Below, piece by piece: positions 45,210-55,070 of a stretch of 64,000 nucleotides of DNA (its first letter is position 1; every line of letters starts with the position of its first letter). The notes beneath the pieces were generated by a model. It did not search any database. It was not told the DNA's origin and was given only the letters and a program-made list of their open reading frames with translations. The stretch is from Flavobacterium urocaniciphilum (GTDB lineage Bacteria; Bacteroidota; Bacteroidia; Flavobacteriales; Flavobacteriaceae), in NCBI RefSeq assembly GCF_900110615.1, contig NZ_FOEI01000005.1:62001-126000 (forward strand), read 5' to 3'. A program made the translations under genes and the position numbers.

Positions 45210-45848
45210 ATGTCTTGTTTTGAATCCTCAAAATTTCTTAGAAATCCACAAGTAATGAATCAAGAAGTGCTTATGAAAGCCTGTGATAATTTAGGATGGA
45301 AATATGAAATAATAAATAACGAATTAGTTGTACTTAATGCCAATCAAAAAGAAAATTTAAGAGGCGAATACCTTTTAAAAGTTAAAGGTGATATGGTCAG
45401 CTACAACAATTATTACATCAAAAATGCTAAAGAATTTGTACTCGAATTACAAGATACTTTTTATGAATTAAACAGAATATATGCAAAAGAAACAATTCTA
45501 AAGGAGTTTGAAGCAGCAGGCTTTACATTCAAGAAAGATTATGATTTTATTGCTAATTCTGATGAAGTAGAACGTTTTTATATGGTGGGTTATTCTAAAA
45601 TTGAAAATGAAGATGAAAAACGCACCGAAATTCAATTTACAATTTTAAATGATGGTACTGTAATAACAGATTCTAATTATATACCAGAAGATTTACATAA
45701 ATTAGCAGATGAAGCAATGTCAAAAATTGATCATTCATTTGGTACAACAAGACGTGAAGGAATAGAAATTAAAAGAAAAGAAGTTCCAGAACGATATAAA
45801 ACAAAATCATATTGTACAATCAATAATAAAATAATCGCTAAAAACTAA
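45210..45848 (+). CDS. Ycf35/DUF1257-like protein
   Basis: This 212-residue soluble protein begins MSCFESSKFLRNPQVMNQEV. LGWKYEIINNELVVLNANQK and an EYLLKVKGDMVSYNNYYIK stretch follow, matching the DUF1257 (Ycf35) pattern of cyanobacterial and plastid proteins. The C-terminal part is a less conserved mixed fold. The next gene, four bases away, encodes the Ycf46-type ATPase. Those two families are known together in photosynthetic lineages, so the assignments support each other. Its biochemical role is unknown. Confidence 0.72.
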   Translation: MSCFESSKFLRNPQVMNQEVLMKACDNLGWKYEIINNELVVLNANQKENLRGEYLLKVKGDMVSYNNYYIKNAKEFVLELQDTFYELNRIYAKETILKEFEAAGFTFKKDYDFIANSDEVERFYMVGYSKIENEDEKRTEIQFTILNDGTVITDSNYIPEDLHKLADEAMSKIDHSFGTTRREGIEIKRKEVPERYKTKSYCTINNKIIAKN

Positions 45849-45852
45849 TAAC

Positions 45853-47463
45853 ATGGACAATACATTTGAAGATATTAAAGATATGTTGAAAGCAAACTAC
45901 CCTTTGCTTTATTTGACCACTTCTGAATATGGTCGTGTTATGCAAAAATTAAGAAGAATTGCTTTTGAATTAGATTATTCATTTTATTCTTGGGATAATG
46001 TTGATGGTTTACAAACACATTTAAAAACACAAAACAATAGACTTGAAAAAGTAGAAAGACACAAGGCGTATGGAGAAACTAAAGGCTATCAAGAACTTTT
46101 AGAATTCATAAAAAGAGATGCTGAGAGTACCGATAATAAGACCAAAGAAATTTATATTGTAGAAGACTTCCATAAATATTTTAGAGATGATAAAGTAATT
46201 GTTTACTTGCGTAAACTATCTTCCATATTAAAAGCGTATGACAAACATTTAATTCTACTTTCTCCTTTTCTAAAATTACCAGATGAGTTAGAAAAATATC
46301 TTACAATTGTCAATGTTCCACTGCCTGACAAGGATGATTTAAAAACTAGATTATCTACTATCATTTCAAATGAAAATGTAAATCCCGATTTAGAAAACTT
46401 TCTAATCGATTCTGCTTTAGGAATGACAGATATGGAAGCAGATTTAGCTTTTAGGTTAGCCAAAGAAAAAGTAGGATTAAATAGTAAAGAAGCAGCGAGA
46501 ATTATAGCTAATGAAAAAGAACAGATAATTAAAAAAAGTGGAATTTTAGATTACTATCAAGTAAATGAGGAACTTGAAAAAAGTGTTGGAGGATTAAATA
46601 ATCTAAAAAATTGGTTAAAACAAAGAAGTAAAGCTTTCGAAAGAAAAGCAAAAAACTTTGGTTTAAAAGAACCAAAAGGAATACTTCTATTAGGGGTTCC
46701 AGGTTGTGGTAAAAGTTTAACAGCTAAATGTGTGGCTACCGAGTGGAAACAACCATTATTAAGATTAGATATTGGAAAAGTATTTCAAGCTGAAGTTGGA
46801 AGTAGTGAGAACAATATACGTTTAGCAATTGCTACAGCAGAAGCTGTTGCTCCATGTGTTTTATGGATTGATGAAATTGAAAAAGGACTGAGTGTAGGCG
46901 GTGGTGAAAAAGATGGAGGAACTAATTCAAGAGTTTTTTCTACAATATTAACTTGGATGCAAGAAAAAACAAAACCTGTTTTTGTTGTGGCAACAGCAAA
47001 CAATATAAGTGATTTACCACCTGAATTATTGAGAAAAGGACGTTTTGATGAAATTTTCTTTGTGGATCTACCGTCAAAAGAAGAAAGAAAAAATATCTTA
47101 AAAATACACTTAGATAAAAATGGTCAATCAAACATTACCGACTTTGATAATTTAGCAGATAAAACAAAACATTTTAATGGTGCTGAAATTGAAGAAGTTG
47201 TAAAAGAGGCTATGTTTCTTTCTTATATAGACAACCCAGAAAACCATCAAATTTCTATTATTCATTTAGAAAAAGCAATCGAACAAATTGTACCACTTGC
47301 ACAAACAATGAAGAAAAAAATTGATGGATTAAGAGAATGGGCTTCAACTAGAGCTAGATTAGCAAGTGCTGAGAAAAATAATGAAAAATTTGAAGTCGCA
47401 GAAAGTGATTCTGAAAATTTAATAATTCAAACAAAACGAGAAAAAGAAGAAGATATTTTCTAA
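45853..47463 (+). CDS. Ycf46-like AAA+ ATPase
   Basis: This 536-residue protein has an N-terminal domain (about 1-230) beginning [20 protein letters not shown] with YSWDNVDGL, as in Ycf46. The AAA+ core has Walker A GVPGCGKS (281-288), Walker [10 protein letters not shown] (from 337) and sensor/arginine residues in [17 protein letters not shown] lid helix domain follows. It is likely a hexameric remodelling ATPase acting on the Ycf35-like partner or another protein of the locus. Spacing of four bases implies co-translation. Confidence 0.85.
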   Translation: MDNTFEDIKDMLKANYPLLYLTTSEYGRVMQKLRRIAFELDYSFYSWDNVDGLQTHLKTQNNRLEKVERHKAYGETKGYQELLEFIKRDAESTDNKTKEIYIVEDFHKYFRDDKVIVYLRKLSSILKAYDKHLILLSPFLKLPDELEKYLTIVNVPLPDKDDLKTRLSTIISNENVNPDLENFLIDSALGMTDMEADLAFRLAKEKVGLNSKEAARIIANEKEQIIKKSGILDYYQVNEELEKSVGGLNNLKNWLKQRSKAFERKAKNFGLKEPKGILLLGVPGCGKSLTAKCVATEWKQPLLRLDIGKVFQAEVGSSENNIRLAIATAEAVAPCVLWIDEIEKGLSVGGGEKDGGTNSRVFSTILTWMQEKTKPVFVVATANNISDLPPELLRKGRFDEIFFVDLPSKEERKNILKIHLDKNGQSNITDFDNLADKTKHFNGAEIEEVVKEAMFLSYIDNPENHQISIIHLEKAIEQIVPLAQTMKKKIDGLREWASTRARLASAEKNNEKFEVAESDSENLIIQTKREKEEDIF

Positions 47464-47482
47464 TTTTCAAAAACATAGAACT

Positions 47483-47695
47483 ATGAGTAAAGGTTTAGAT
47501 ACAGCATTCATTCACTACGGAATCCGTAAAGAAGATATGGATATCATTAAAAATCTAACAGAAGAACAAGGCTTAGATTTTGAATGGTTACAAGAAAATA
47601 TATTAAAAGAATTCCACAATCTAAAAATCAATAACGAAGATATTGACAGCAAAAAGATTGAAAAAATCATCGAAAAGGCGTTAAACAAAATATAA
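47483..47695 (+). CDS. Small DNA-modification-system-associated protein, 70 residues
   Basis: This acidic helical protein (GLDTAFIHYGIRKEDMDIIK, then LDFEWLQENILKEFHNLKI) ends in a basic helix. It has no signal peptide or known domain. Small proteins of this look, in the same place just before a DndD-like gene, are known to me as companions of DNA-modification and defence operons, but I cannot confirm the family. The DndD-like gene starts five bases downstream. Confidence 0.65.
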   Translation: MSKGLDTAFIHYGIRKEDMDIIKNLTEEQGLDFEWLQENILKEFHNLKINNEDIDSKKIEKIIEKALNKI

Positions 47696-47700
47696 GGATT

Positions 47701-49704
47701 ATGCTAATTACCAGAATTATTGCCAAAAATTTTAAAACCTATCGCGAGCTCGATTTAGACTTAACGGTTAACGAAGAGCAGCCTATTATTTTAATTGGTG
47801 GTGAAAATGGTGGTGGTAAAACCACCTTGTTTCAAGCCATTTACTATGCCCTTTACGGTTTAAAAGTGAAAGACTTTGAACACTTCAACAAATTACAAAA
47901 CGCTGGAGAAAGAGCAAAAAATGAAGGAAATAGTTCTAATAAAATCGAACTTGAAATTCACTTCACAGGTAAAGTGCTTCATAATGATTACAAATACATA
48001 ATCAAGCGTTTATACACCATCAATGCACAAAACAGCCCAGTTGAAGCAGTAACACTAAATCTTAATGGCGATGTGTTTCAATATGGTACAGCAACGCCTC
48101 ATGCAGAAAGAGTAAAAAAAGAAGCCGAAGTAAATAAAATCATCAAAGCCAATCTACCACAAGAATTGAGTAAATATTTCTTGTTTGATGCTATGGAAGC
48201 AGGTAATTTATTAAAAGACGAATACCTGAACAGAGTCATCAAAGAAAATATTGAAAACGTAATGGGGTTCAATAAATACATTCAATTAGGCAATGCAACT
48301 AATATTTTAACACAAGAATACATTGCACAAGGTATTGAAATTGAAGAAGAACGTAATCAATACAAAAATCTATTAGAAGAAAAGAAGAAAATTAAAGAAT
48401 TAATAGTAGCAACCAACACGCATTACGAACGTGCGTTAAGCTATTCATTAAGTCAAAAGGAGTTCTATGAAAGTGCTAAAGAAGGTAAAAATCTACAAGC
48501 AAATATCAAAGAACAAATACAACTAGTAGAAAGAAAAATAGAAGACATTCTCAACAGAGAAACATTATTTATAGAACAATCAGAAAGATTCTTAAATGAT
48601 ATAGAAATTCAGGTATTTATACCTAAACTCATTTCCATCATTCAGAATGAAATCGAGTTAATTTTAGCTGAAAAAAGTCAAAAAAACAACAATGATTTTA
48701 TTGAACCAGAGCATATTACTAAAATTTCAGAAAAAGTAATAGCATTCTTAAAAGAAAACAATTTAATAGAATCAGAACTAACAAACGAACAAAAAGGATT
48801 ACTTAAAGAATACATCATAAAAAAATCAAATCAAGACAATACCAAAACCGATTATGATTTTATCGATAAAAATGATGTAACTAATTTGGAACAATTACTG
48901 GGTTGGTCTAGCATCAATCAATTTAACATAATAGAACAGCAAAAAGAAAGTTTGGAAAAAGAACTAGCTACTTTACCAAATTTAAAAATTCAGTTGTTAG
49001 ATTTAAGAAAAAGTGATGTTGGCGGTGGTGATGAAATCATTCAAAGCTTCGAGGCAAACGAACTAAAAATAAAAGAGCACAAAGAAACTATCAAAGGCTA
49101 CAAATCCGATATTGAAAAATTAGATACTAAAATCAAAAAATTCGACTTATCAGATGAAGAAGTTCCTAATCCAAAATTGGAATTGCTTAAAAAATTAGGA
49201 CCATTATTTACAAAAGTATCAAACGCATTATTGGTTAACAAAAAGTCACGCATTGAAGAAGCCATGAAAAATGACTTAAATACAACATTAGTGGCTTATG
49301 AAAATCAAATTGATCGTGTAGAACTATCAGAAGATTTAAGTAATCTTTCATTCAAAATTTATCACAAAGCAGGTAATGAAATCTATTTAGAGGAATTAAA
49401 TGCAGCATCTAAACAAATTATTATCCAGGTGCTTTTAAAATCTTTACATTATTTCGGAGATTATAATCCACCTGTAATGATTGATACAGTAATGGGATAT
49501 TTAGATGAAAGTAGTAGAGCTTCTCTTCTAGAAAACTATTTCCCTAAGTTATCACATCAAACCATTTTGTTAAGTACCGATAGCGAAATAAGAAAACATA
49601 TCGATTTAGAAAAAATTGAAAATTTTATTGCAAAAAAATTCACATTAGTTCGCGATAAAGAAAATCAATTAACAGAAGTAGTTGAAGGGTATTTCCCAAA
49701 TTAA
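47701..49704 (+). CDS. DndD-like SMC-type ATPase
   Basis: This 667-residue protein has the split ABC ATPase of SMC/Rad50 proteins. The start is MLITRIIAKNFKTYRELDL, Walker A is GENGGGKTT (34-42), long coiled coils run over about 200-500, and Walker B is PVMIDTVMGYLDE (D595) followed by LLSTDSEI. Length and N-terminal sequence match DndD of phosphorothioation systems better than RecN or RecF. Real dnd systems also need dndB, dndC and a cysteine desulfurase, none of which is present. It lies 12 bases before the HerA-type gene. Confidence 0.82.
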   Translation: MLITRIIAKNFKTYRELDLDLTVNEEQPIILIGGENGGGKTTLFQAIYYALYGLKVKDFEHFNKLQNAGERAKNEGNSSNKIELEIHFTGKVLHNDYKYIIKRLYTINAQNSPVEAVTLNLNGDVFQYGTATPHAERVKKEAEVNKIIKANLPQELSKYFLFDAMEAGNLLKDEYLNRVIKENIENVMGFNKYIQLGNATNILTQEYIAQGIEIEEERNQYKNLLEEKKKIKELIVATNTHYERALSYSLSQKEFYESAKEGKNLQANIKEQIQLVERKIEDILNRETLFIEQSERFLNDIEIQVFIPKLISIIQNEIELILAEKSQKNNNDFIEPEHITKISEKVIAFLKENNLIESELTNEQKGLLKEYIIKKSNQDNTKTDYDFIDKNDVTNLEQLLGWSSINQFNIIEQQKESLEKELATLPNLKIQLLDLRKSDVGGGDEIIQSFEANELKIKEHKETIKGYKSDIEKLDTKIKKFDLSDEEVPNPKLELLKKLGPLFTKVSNALLVNKKSRIEEAMKNDLNTTLVAYENQIDRVELSEDLSNLSFKIYHKAGNEIYLEELNAASKQIIIQVLLKSLHYFGDYNPPVMIDTVMGYLDESSRASLLENYFPKLSHQTILLSTDSEIRKHIDLEKIENFIAKKFTLVRDKENQLTEVVEGYFPN

Positions 49705-49716
49705 TACTAGTAAGTT

Positions 49717-51297
49717 ATGGCAGCAATAGAAACAGGTTTAAGACAAGCGGAAGCACTAAATTCAAAAATGAATGATTTGCGTGAACGTTTAGAAAAATAT
49801 ATAAATTTAAAACACTATACAGACAATCATAAAAACGTGACCCCTAAAGGTAATGCTAAATTGATGCGTATGTGTTTAATCGCAGGTTTGTCCGACACAG
49901 AAAAAAGAACAAAAGACGATTTGAACATGCAAATGTCTTCAAATAGTATTCACCCAACGCTATTTACAGTTCACAATTTAAACGGAATACTAGCATCATT
50001 AATTAAGTTAAGATACCACAATTTAGATATCAATTGGGAAGATAATATCTCAAAAAGTAAAGTGGTAAATGCTGAAATATTTAGAGGTTTTGACATTCTG
50101 ATGAAAGGTAATACTTTACATGATTGGTTAAAAGTAAGCACTGCAGCGTCTATAAAAGCAGGTCAAATTCCATTCTTAAATTTAAATATCGGTAGTTATG
50201 ATGGCGACATCAATGCCTATTTAGATATGAATAGTAAAAATGTAACCAATACACAAATTTTGGTAGCAGGTACTACAGGTTCTGGTAAATCAAATTTATT
50301 AGCAGTATTAATGAACGAAATGCGTTCACTATCTGTAGAAAGTAATTATCCAGTTAACTTCTTGTTCTTTGACTACAAAGGAGAGTTTTCCGACATGGCA
50401 AACAACGATTGGTTGCGTCATTTTGAAGTAGACCGTTCGGCTATTTTAGACCCAATGGTAGACCCTTTACCTTTTACACCTTTCAAAAATTTTGTAGGCA
50501 AAACACAAAATGAAATCAACCTATACTCAACAGAATTAGCCAATGCTTTGTTATCAATAGACAGAGCAACTATTAGTGCTAATATGAGTGAAAGACTGTC
50601 ATCAGCAATAATTAATGCATATAAAGACACTAAAGGGAAACCTATCAATTTTACTCAAATAATCGAAAGTTATACAGAACTTCAACCCGAAAAAGACAGA
50701 GAAAAAACCGACAGTGTAAAAGCAGTTTTGAGTCAATTAGAACGTTCCAATTTGTTTTCAAACGAAGATCGTATCGACTTAATCGGTAACAGCTTCATTG
50801 TAAAAATGGATAAATTTCCAAACGATGGTCCAATTGGTAAAGCCATAGTATATTTCATAGTTTCTAAACTAAATGCTATATATGAAAACCTACCTGTACA
50901 GGCCAATGACAAAGAAAAAGTAGAACTACGCCACTTCACCATCATTGATGAAGCGCATTACATGTTAGGCTTTGATAACAAACCACTTCGCGATTTAATA
51001 GCTGTAGGTCGTAACAAAGGCATGAGTATCATACTTGCAACCCAAAACATGGATGCTTATAAAAGTAAATTCTTTGATTTCTACGCAAACGCCCAATATC
51101 CATTAATAATGAAACAACAATCCATCAATGATAGTGTACTAAAAGACATGTATGGAGTATCGGGAAGTGAATTAGTAGAAATAAAACAAGCCATTGCAGG
51201 CCTTCAAAAAGGAGAACTCATTATCAAAAACAACGATGCCATTCTAATGGGATTAGGTAAAAAATATAAGAAAATTAAAGTAAGACATTTGATATAA
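49717..51297 (+). CDS. HerA/FtsK-type ATPase with possible DndE-like start
   Basis: This 526-residue protein has an N-terminal 115 residues of helical sequence with MRMCLIAGLSDTEKR. I read this as possibly DndE-like, with low confidence. The ATPase core has Walker A GTTGSGKSN (185-193), FLFFDYKGEFSDM, Walker B TIIDEAHYM (DEAH 411-414) and LATQNMD. HerA-type enzymes form hexameric rings that move or unwind DNA, often with nucleases or SMC-like partners. The DndD-like and HerA-like pair would make a DNA-engaging module. A 43-base gap precedes the UvrD-like gene. Confidence 0.83.
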   Translation: MAAIETGLRQAEALNSKMNDLRERLEKYINLKHYTDNHKNVTPKGNAKLMRMCLIAGLSDTEKRTKDDLNMQMSSNSIHPTLFTVHNLNGILASLIKLRYHNLDINWEDNISKSKVVNAEIFRGFDILMKGNTLHDWLKVSTAASIKAGQIPFLNLNIGSYDGDINAYLDMNSKNVTNTQILVAGTTGSGKSNLLAVLMNEMRSLSVESNYPVNFLFFDYKGEFSDMANNDWLRHFEVDRSAILDPMVDPLPFTPFKNFVGKTQNEINLYSTELANALLSIDRATISANMSERLSSAIINAYKDTKGKPINFTQIIESYTELQPEKDREKTDSVKAVLSQLERSNLFSNEDRIDLIGNSFIVKMDKFPNDGPIGKAIVYFIVSKLNAIYENLPVQANDKEKVELRHFTIIDEAHYMLGFDNKPLRDLIAVGRNKGMSIILATQNMDAYKSKFFDFYANAQYPLIMKQQSINDSVLKDMYGVSGSELVEIKQAIAGLQKGELIIKNNDAILMGLGKKYKKIKVRHLI

Positions 51298-51340
51298 TTC
51301 CATTCTCTATATTATTAAATTATAACTAAAAAAAAATATT

Positions 51341-52858
51341 ATGCCACTAAGACCAATCAAACTAATTGGAGAGCAGAAAAGAGTTTTGTTTTTACAAGTA
51401 ACTGAGCCTATTCAAATTAAGGGTGTTGCTGGTAGTGGTAAAACTACTGTTGCTCTTTACAGAGCTAAACATTTGATTGATACTCAATCAAACCTTTTTC
51501 AAGAGGCAAAAGTTGTAATTTTCACTTACAATAAAATATTAGTTAAATACATTAATGCTATTAAATCGTCTATATCAGGTGGATATAATGAGTATAATGA
51601 TGAAATTAATCCTATAAAACCAATAGGTATTAATGGCGTTAGTGTCATTAATTTTGACAGATGGGCTTACCATTTTATAGAAGCAAATGGAATACCTTTA
51701 TATGGTAAAACTGTTATGGGTTCTTCTCAAAAAAATTTAATCGCATCTGTAAAATCAAAATATTCTGTTCATAATATAACTAATAAAAATATTGATTTCT
51801 TCGTAGATGAAATTTCATGGATGAAAGGACAAGCATTTCAAAATAAAGAAGAATATCTTGATGCTAAAAGAACAGGTAGAGGAACTAGTGACAGGGTAAC
51901 AAAAAACGATAAAGAAATTATTTGGAATATTTATTCTGATTATAATGACCAATTGATTAGCAAAGGATTAGTGGATTTTGAGGATTATGCTTTATTATGC
52001 CTTAAAATTATCAATTCAAAAATAAATTTTACCCCTCCTTTTTCTCATATAATTGTTGATGAAGCACAGGATCTTAGTAAGGCACAAATTTTAGTAATTA
52101 CTAAATTAGTTTCGGAACAAACAAAAAGTTTGTCAATTATTGCCGATGCAGCACAAAGAATTTATAAAAGTGGATTCAATTGGAGTGAAGTTGGTTTAAA
52201 TCTTAGAGGAGGAAGGACTATAGAGTTTAAAAAAAATTACAGAAACACTGTTTCCGTTATAAAAGCAGCACTTTCATTGTTATCGAATGAAAAAGACAAA
52301 ACAGACTTTACTACTGTTGAAAGTGCCAGGCCAGGTGGTGATAAACCAAAAATTGCTTATTTTGAAAATTGGGAGAGACAATGTGAATTTTTAATAAATG
52401 AATTGAATGAACTTAAGAAAAATACTACCATAAATTCAACTGTAATTTTGCATCGTAACCACACAGGAATAAGAAGTATTAAAAATTATTTAGAGACTCA
52501 TAGTTTTGAAGTACAAGAATTATTTGATCCTTCAAAAATAGATTTTGAAAGTGATAAGGTTAAACTTTGCACTTTATCATCGGTTAAAGGTCTAGAATTT
52601 GACAATGTATTTATAATAGATTTGAATGATAATGTAATTCCATATCCAGAGGGTTTTAATGACCCTGATGATGAATTTCACATTTCAACTGAAAGAAGAC
52701 TTTTGTATACTTCAATGACAAGAACTAGAGAAAAACTATATCTTCTATCTAGTGGCAATCCATCTCGTTATTTGGCTGAAATAGATGAAAAATATCTTGA
52801 TGTAGTTAATAGGATTTCCAATCAATCCAGTTTTCCTGACTATGATTTACCATTTTAA
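51341..52858 (+). CDS. UvrD/Rep-like SF1A helicase
   Basis: This 505-residue protein has motif I GVAGSGKTT (28-36), motif II VDEAQDLS (D240-E241), AQRIYKSGF, FKKNYRNT, SVKGLEFDNVFIID and RLLYTSMTRTREKLY. It is much shorter than UvrD itself (about 720) and lacks the large 2B insertions, as in several defence-associated helicases (for example Gabija GajB-type). No nuclease domain is visible. It lies 11 bases before the DarT-like gene. Confidence 0.88.
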   Translation: MPLRPIKLIGEQKRVLFLQVTEPIQIKGVAGSGKTTVALYRAKHLIDTQSNLFQEAKVVIFTYNKILVKYINAIKSSISGGYNEYNDEINPIKPIGINGVSVINFDRWAYHFIEANGIPLYGKTVMGSSQKNLIASVKSKYSVHNITNKNIDFFVDEISWMKGQAFQNKEEYLDAKRTGRGTSDRVTKNDKEIIWNIYSDYNDQLISKGLVDFEDYALLCLKIINSKINFTPPFSHIIVDEAQDLSKAQILVITKLVSEQTKSLSIIADAAQRIYKSGFNWSEVGLNLRGGRTIEFKKNYRNTVSVIKAALSLLSNEKDKTDFTTVESARPGGDKPKIAYFENWERQCEFLINELNELKKNTTINSTVILHRNHTGIRSIKNYLETHSFEVQELFDPSKIDFESDKVKLCTLSSVKGLEFDNVFIIDLNDNVIPYPEGFNDPDDEFHISTERRLLYTSMTRTREKLYLLSSGNPSRYLAEIDEKYLDVVNRISNQSSFPDYDLPF

Positions 52859-52869
52859 ACTGTGAAATT

Positions 52870-53550
52870 ATGGAATTAAAAAATAATCATATTGAATTTG
52901 AAAATGAAATAACTAAAAGAGGAATTGAATATTTAATTCACTTTACACCTAGTATAAATCTACTTAGCATATTCGAACAGGGTAAAATATTATCTAGGGC
53001 TTTGCTTGAACAATTCGATATCTATCAAACAGATATTTTTGACTACATCGAATTTACTGATGATTTTCGTTTCGATGATAAAAATTACATAAACCTTTCA
53101 ATACAACATCCTAATTCATTTCTGTTTAGTAGATTCCAACAAAAAACATCTGAACATAATCATATAACCTGGTGTGTTTTGAAAATTAATCCTAAATATA
53201 TTTATGAAAAAAACACACTGTTTTCTGTTACTAATGCAGCAAATAGTCATAACAAAAGAAATGTTGGAGTAACAGGTGATTTTGAAAAATTTAAAAAACT
53301 TTTCGATAATTCGATCAATGTTGTAACTTCTTATAATTCAAGAGTAATTACAAGAAATAACATAAGTGATAAATATCCAACTGATGAGCAAGCAGAAGTT
53401 TTGGTTAAAAATGAAATACCATTATCTGAAATAATCCAAGTCTGTTTTAAAAATATCAACGATTTAGCTTCTGCAAAAGCAGCTTTATCTGATTACAATA
53501 CAAATAATTTTGTAGTAGACGCCAATTTATTCACTAATTCTAGAGTATAA
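52870..53550 (+). CDS. DarT-like (DUF4433) ADP-ribosyltransferase
   Basis: This 226-residue protein begins with the DarT-type NAD-binding motif, HFTPSINLLSIFEQG (24-38). It continues with NSFLFSRF and WCVLKINPKYIYE and has the hallmark QAEVLV at 174-179, whose glutamate E176 would be catalytic. DarT enzymes ADP-ribosylate bases in DNA and act as toxins or abortive-infection effectors. The arginine usually seen near residue 50 is not obvious, so target or activity may differ. Its stop overlaps the start of the glycohydrolase gene by one base, the spacing of a toxin-antitoxin pair. Confidence 0.75.
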   Translation: MELKNNHIEFENEITKRGIEYLIHFTPSINLLSIFEQGKILSRALLEQFDIYQTDIFDYIEFTDDFRFDDKNYINLSIQHPNSFLFSRFQQKTSEHNHITWCVLKINPKYIYEKNTLFSVTNAANSHNKRNVGVTGDFEKFKKLFDNSINVVTSYNSRVITRNNISDKYPTDEQAEVLVKNEIPLSEIIQVCFKNINDLASAKAALSDYNTNNFVVDANLFTNSRV

Positions 53551-55070
53551 TGAAACCAGAAACAAAATATAAAGGAAGCATCAAATTATCAGCTATAGGA
53601 GATGCGCTAGGTTGGATTACTGAATTTGAAAAAAACACTTTATCACTAAAAGAAAAATTTGGTACTGAAAGAATAGATAAGTTTTATTCATGGAAAAAGT
53701 CTGTAGGTGGTAGATTTTATGGTTTTATTGACAATATCAATGCAGGTTCATATTCAGATGATACGCAATTACTTTTAGCTGTAGCTAGAAGTATAAAAAA
53801 TGATGGAAGTTTAGATCATAATTATTTTGCCAAGATTGAGCTCCCTAATTGGTTAGATTATGCAAGAGGTGGTGGCAGAACAGTAAAAACAGCTGCTGAT
53901 AAAATTTCTAGAAAATCTGTAAAATGGTACAATAACTTTTATAATTTCAAAGTAAATGGCATCAATTACGATTATAAAAATAGTGGAGCTAATGGTGCAG
54001 CAATGAGAGTTTTACCTATTGCTTTGGCAAATATAGGTGATGAAGAAAAAATTAAGGAAGAGATATTCTGTAATAGTATAATTACGCATGGTCATCCTAG
54101 AGCAATATTAGGAGCAATGCTTTATGGCTATGCAATAAATCAGATTATAATGTATAGACCTGAAGATTTTAATTGGGATAAATACATTACTCAAATTGGT
54201 ACGGATTTTCAAAATAAATTCAAATTGTCATTCCTTGATAAAATCGAAATTAGAGAATGGCTAAAAGAATGGAATAAATCTAATGATAAGCCATTTCAAG
54301 AGGTGTATGAAGGAACATTAGTTGAAACTCAAAATCAGTTACGTTTTATTTTTCAGAGTATAAAACAAGATTTAACTGTTAAAGAAACACTATCAAAACT
54401 AGGCTGTTTCAACAATGAAACTAAAGGTTCTGGTATTGCTACAGTTGTTGCAGGTATTTACTTAGCTGCAAAATTCAAGGAAAAACCATTAGATGCAGTA
54501 ATTGAGGCAGTAAATGCAATAGGTTCTGATACTGATAGCATTGCAGCTTTTGCAGGTGGTTTAATCGGTGGTTTACATGGTCAAAACATAATTCCTGAAA
54601 AATGGAAATTGGTTCAAGACAACGAATATTTAGAAAAAATAGCAGAAGATTTATTAGCAATTTCTGAGAATAGGTATGTAGAACAAAAAAAGACAGCTTA
54701 TACAAATAATAAATTGTTAAATAATCCTTCAAATGATGACTTTAGAAATGAAGAAATAATTGAATTTATTCCTTTAGGAATTGGTAAAATAACAGCTATT
54801 GAGCGTCAACCAACTTTAACTAAAGGCAAATATAATTTACTAATTAATGCTCAATTTGAAAATGGTCAAAGTATTTTAGTATCTAAAATATTTAATAATA
54901 AGAATGAAGATATCAAAATAGAAATTACTAGCTTTAAAGATACACTTTTGAATTTAGCAAGTAATAAATTGAAACCAGAAGTAATTACATTATTGAAAAA
55001 GTATATAAATAAAAATGAAATTACAGATGATTTATATAATCTTTTATTAGAAATTATAAAAAATAATTAA
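53550..55070 (+). CDS. ADP-ribosylglycohydrolase (ARH/DraG family)
   Basis: This 506-residue protein has the ARH fold in residues 1-370. It shows GDALG (17-21), the metal site SDDTQ (69-73), GANGAAMRVLP, THGHPRAILG and GSDTDSIA (325-332). All acidic metal ligands expected for di-magnesium ADP-ribosylglycohydrolases appear intact. Residues 370-506 form an extra domain I do not recognise. Following a DarT-like gene with overlapping codons, it probably reverses that enzyme's ADP-ribosylation. It closes the island; no terminator is visible after it. Confidence 0.88.
   Translation: MKPETKYKGSIKLSAIGDALGWITEFEKNTLSLKEKFGTERIDKFYSWKKSVGGRFYGFIDNINAGSYSDDTQLLLAVARSIKNDGSLDHNYFAKIELPNWLDYARGGGRTVKTAADKISRKSVKWYNNFYNFKVNGINYDYKNSGANGAAMRVLPIALANIGDEEKIKEEIFCNSIITHGHPRAILGAMLYGYAINQIIMYRPEDFNWDKYITQIGTDFQNKFKLSFLDKIEIREWLKEWNKSNDKPFQEVYEGTLVETQNQLRFIFQSIKQDLTVKETLSKLGCFNNETKGSGIATVVAGIYLAAKFKEKPLDAVIEAVNAIGSDTDSIAAFAGGLIGGLHGQNIIPEKWKLVQDNEYLEKIAEDLLAISENRYVEQKKTAYTNNKLLNNPSNDDFRNEEIIEFIPLGIGKITAIERQPTLTKGKYNLLINAQFENGQSILVSKIFNNKNEDIKIEITSFKDTLLNLASNKLKPEVITLLKKYINKNEITDDLYNLLLEIIKNN

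Noticed and set aside
47701..51297. Complete Dnd phosphorothioation system
   Set aside because: No cysteine desulfurase, DndB or DndC gene occurs in the window.
53550..55070. Nitrogenase-regulating DraG
   Set aside because: No nitrogen-fixation genes are near, and the overlap with a DarT-like gene points to a toxin partner.
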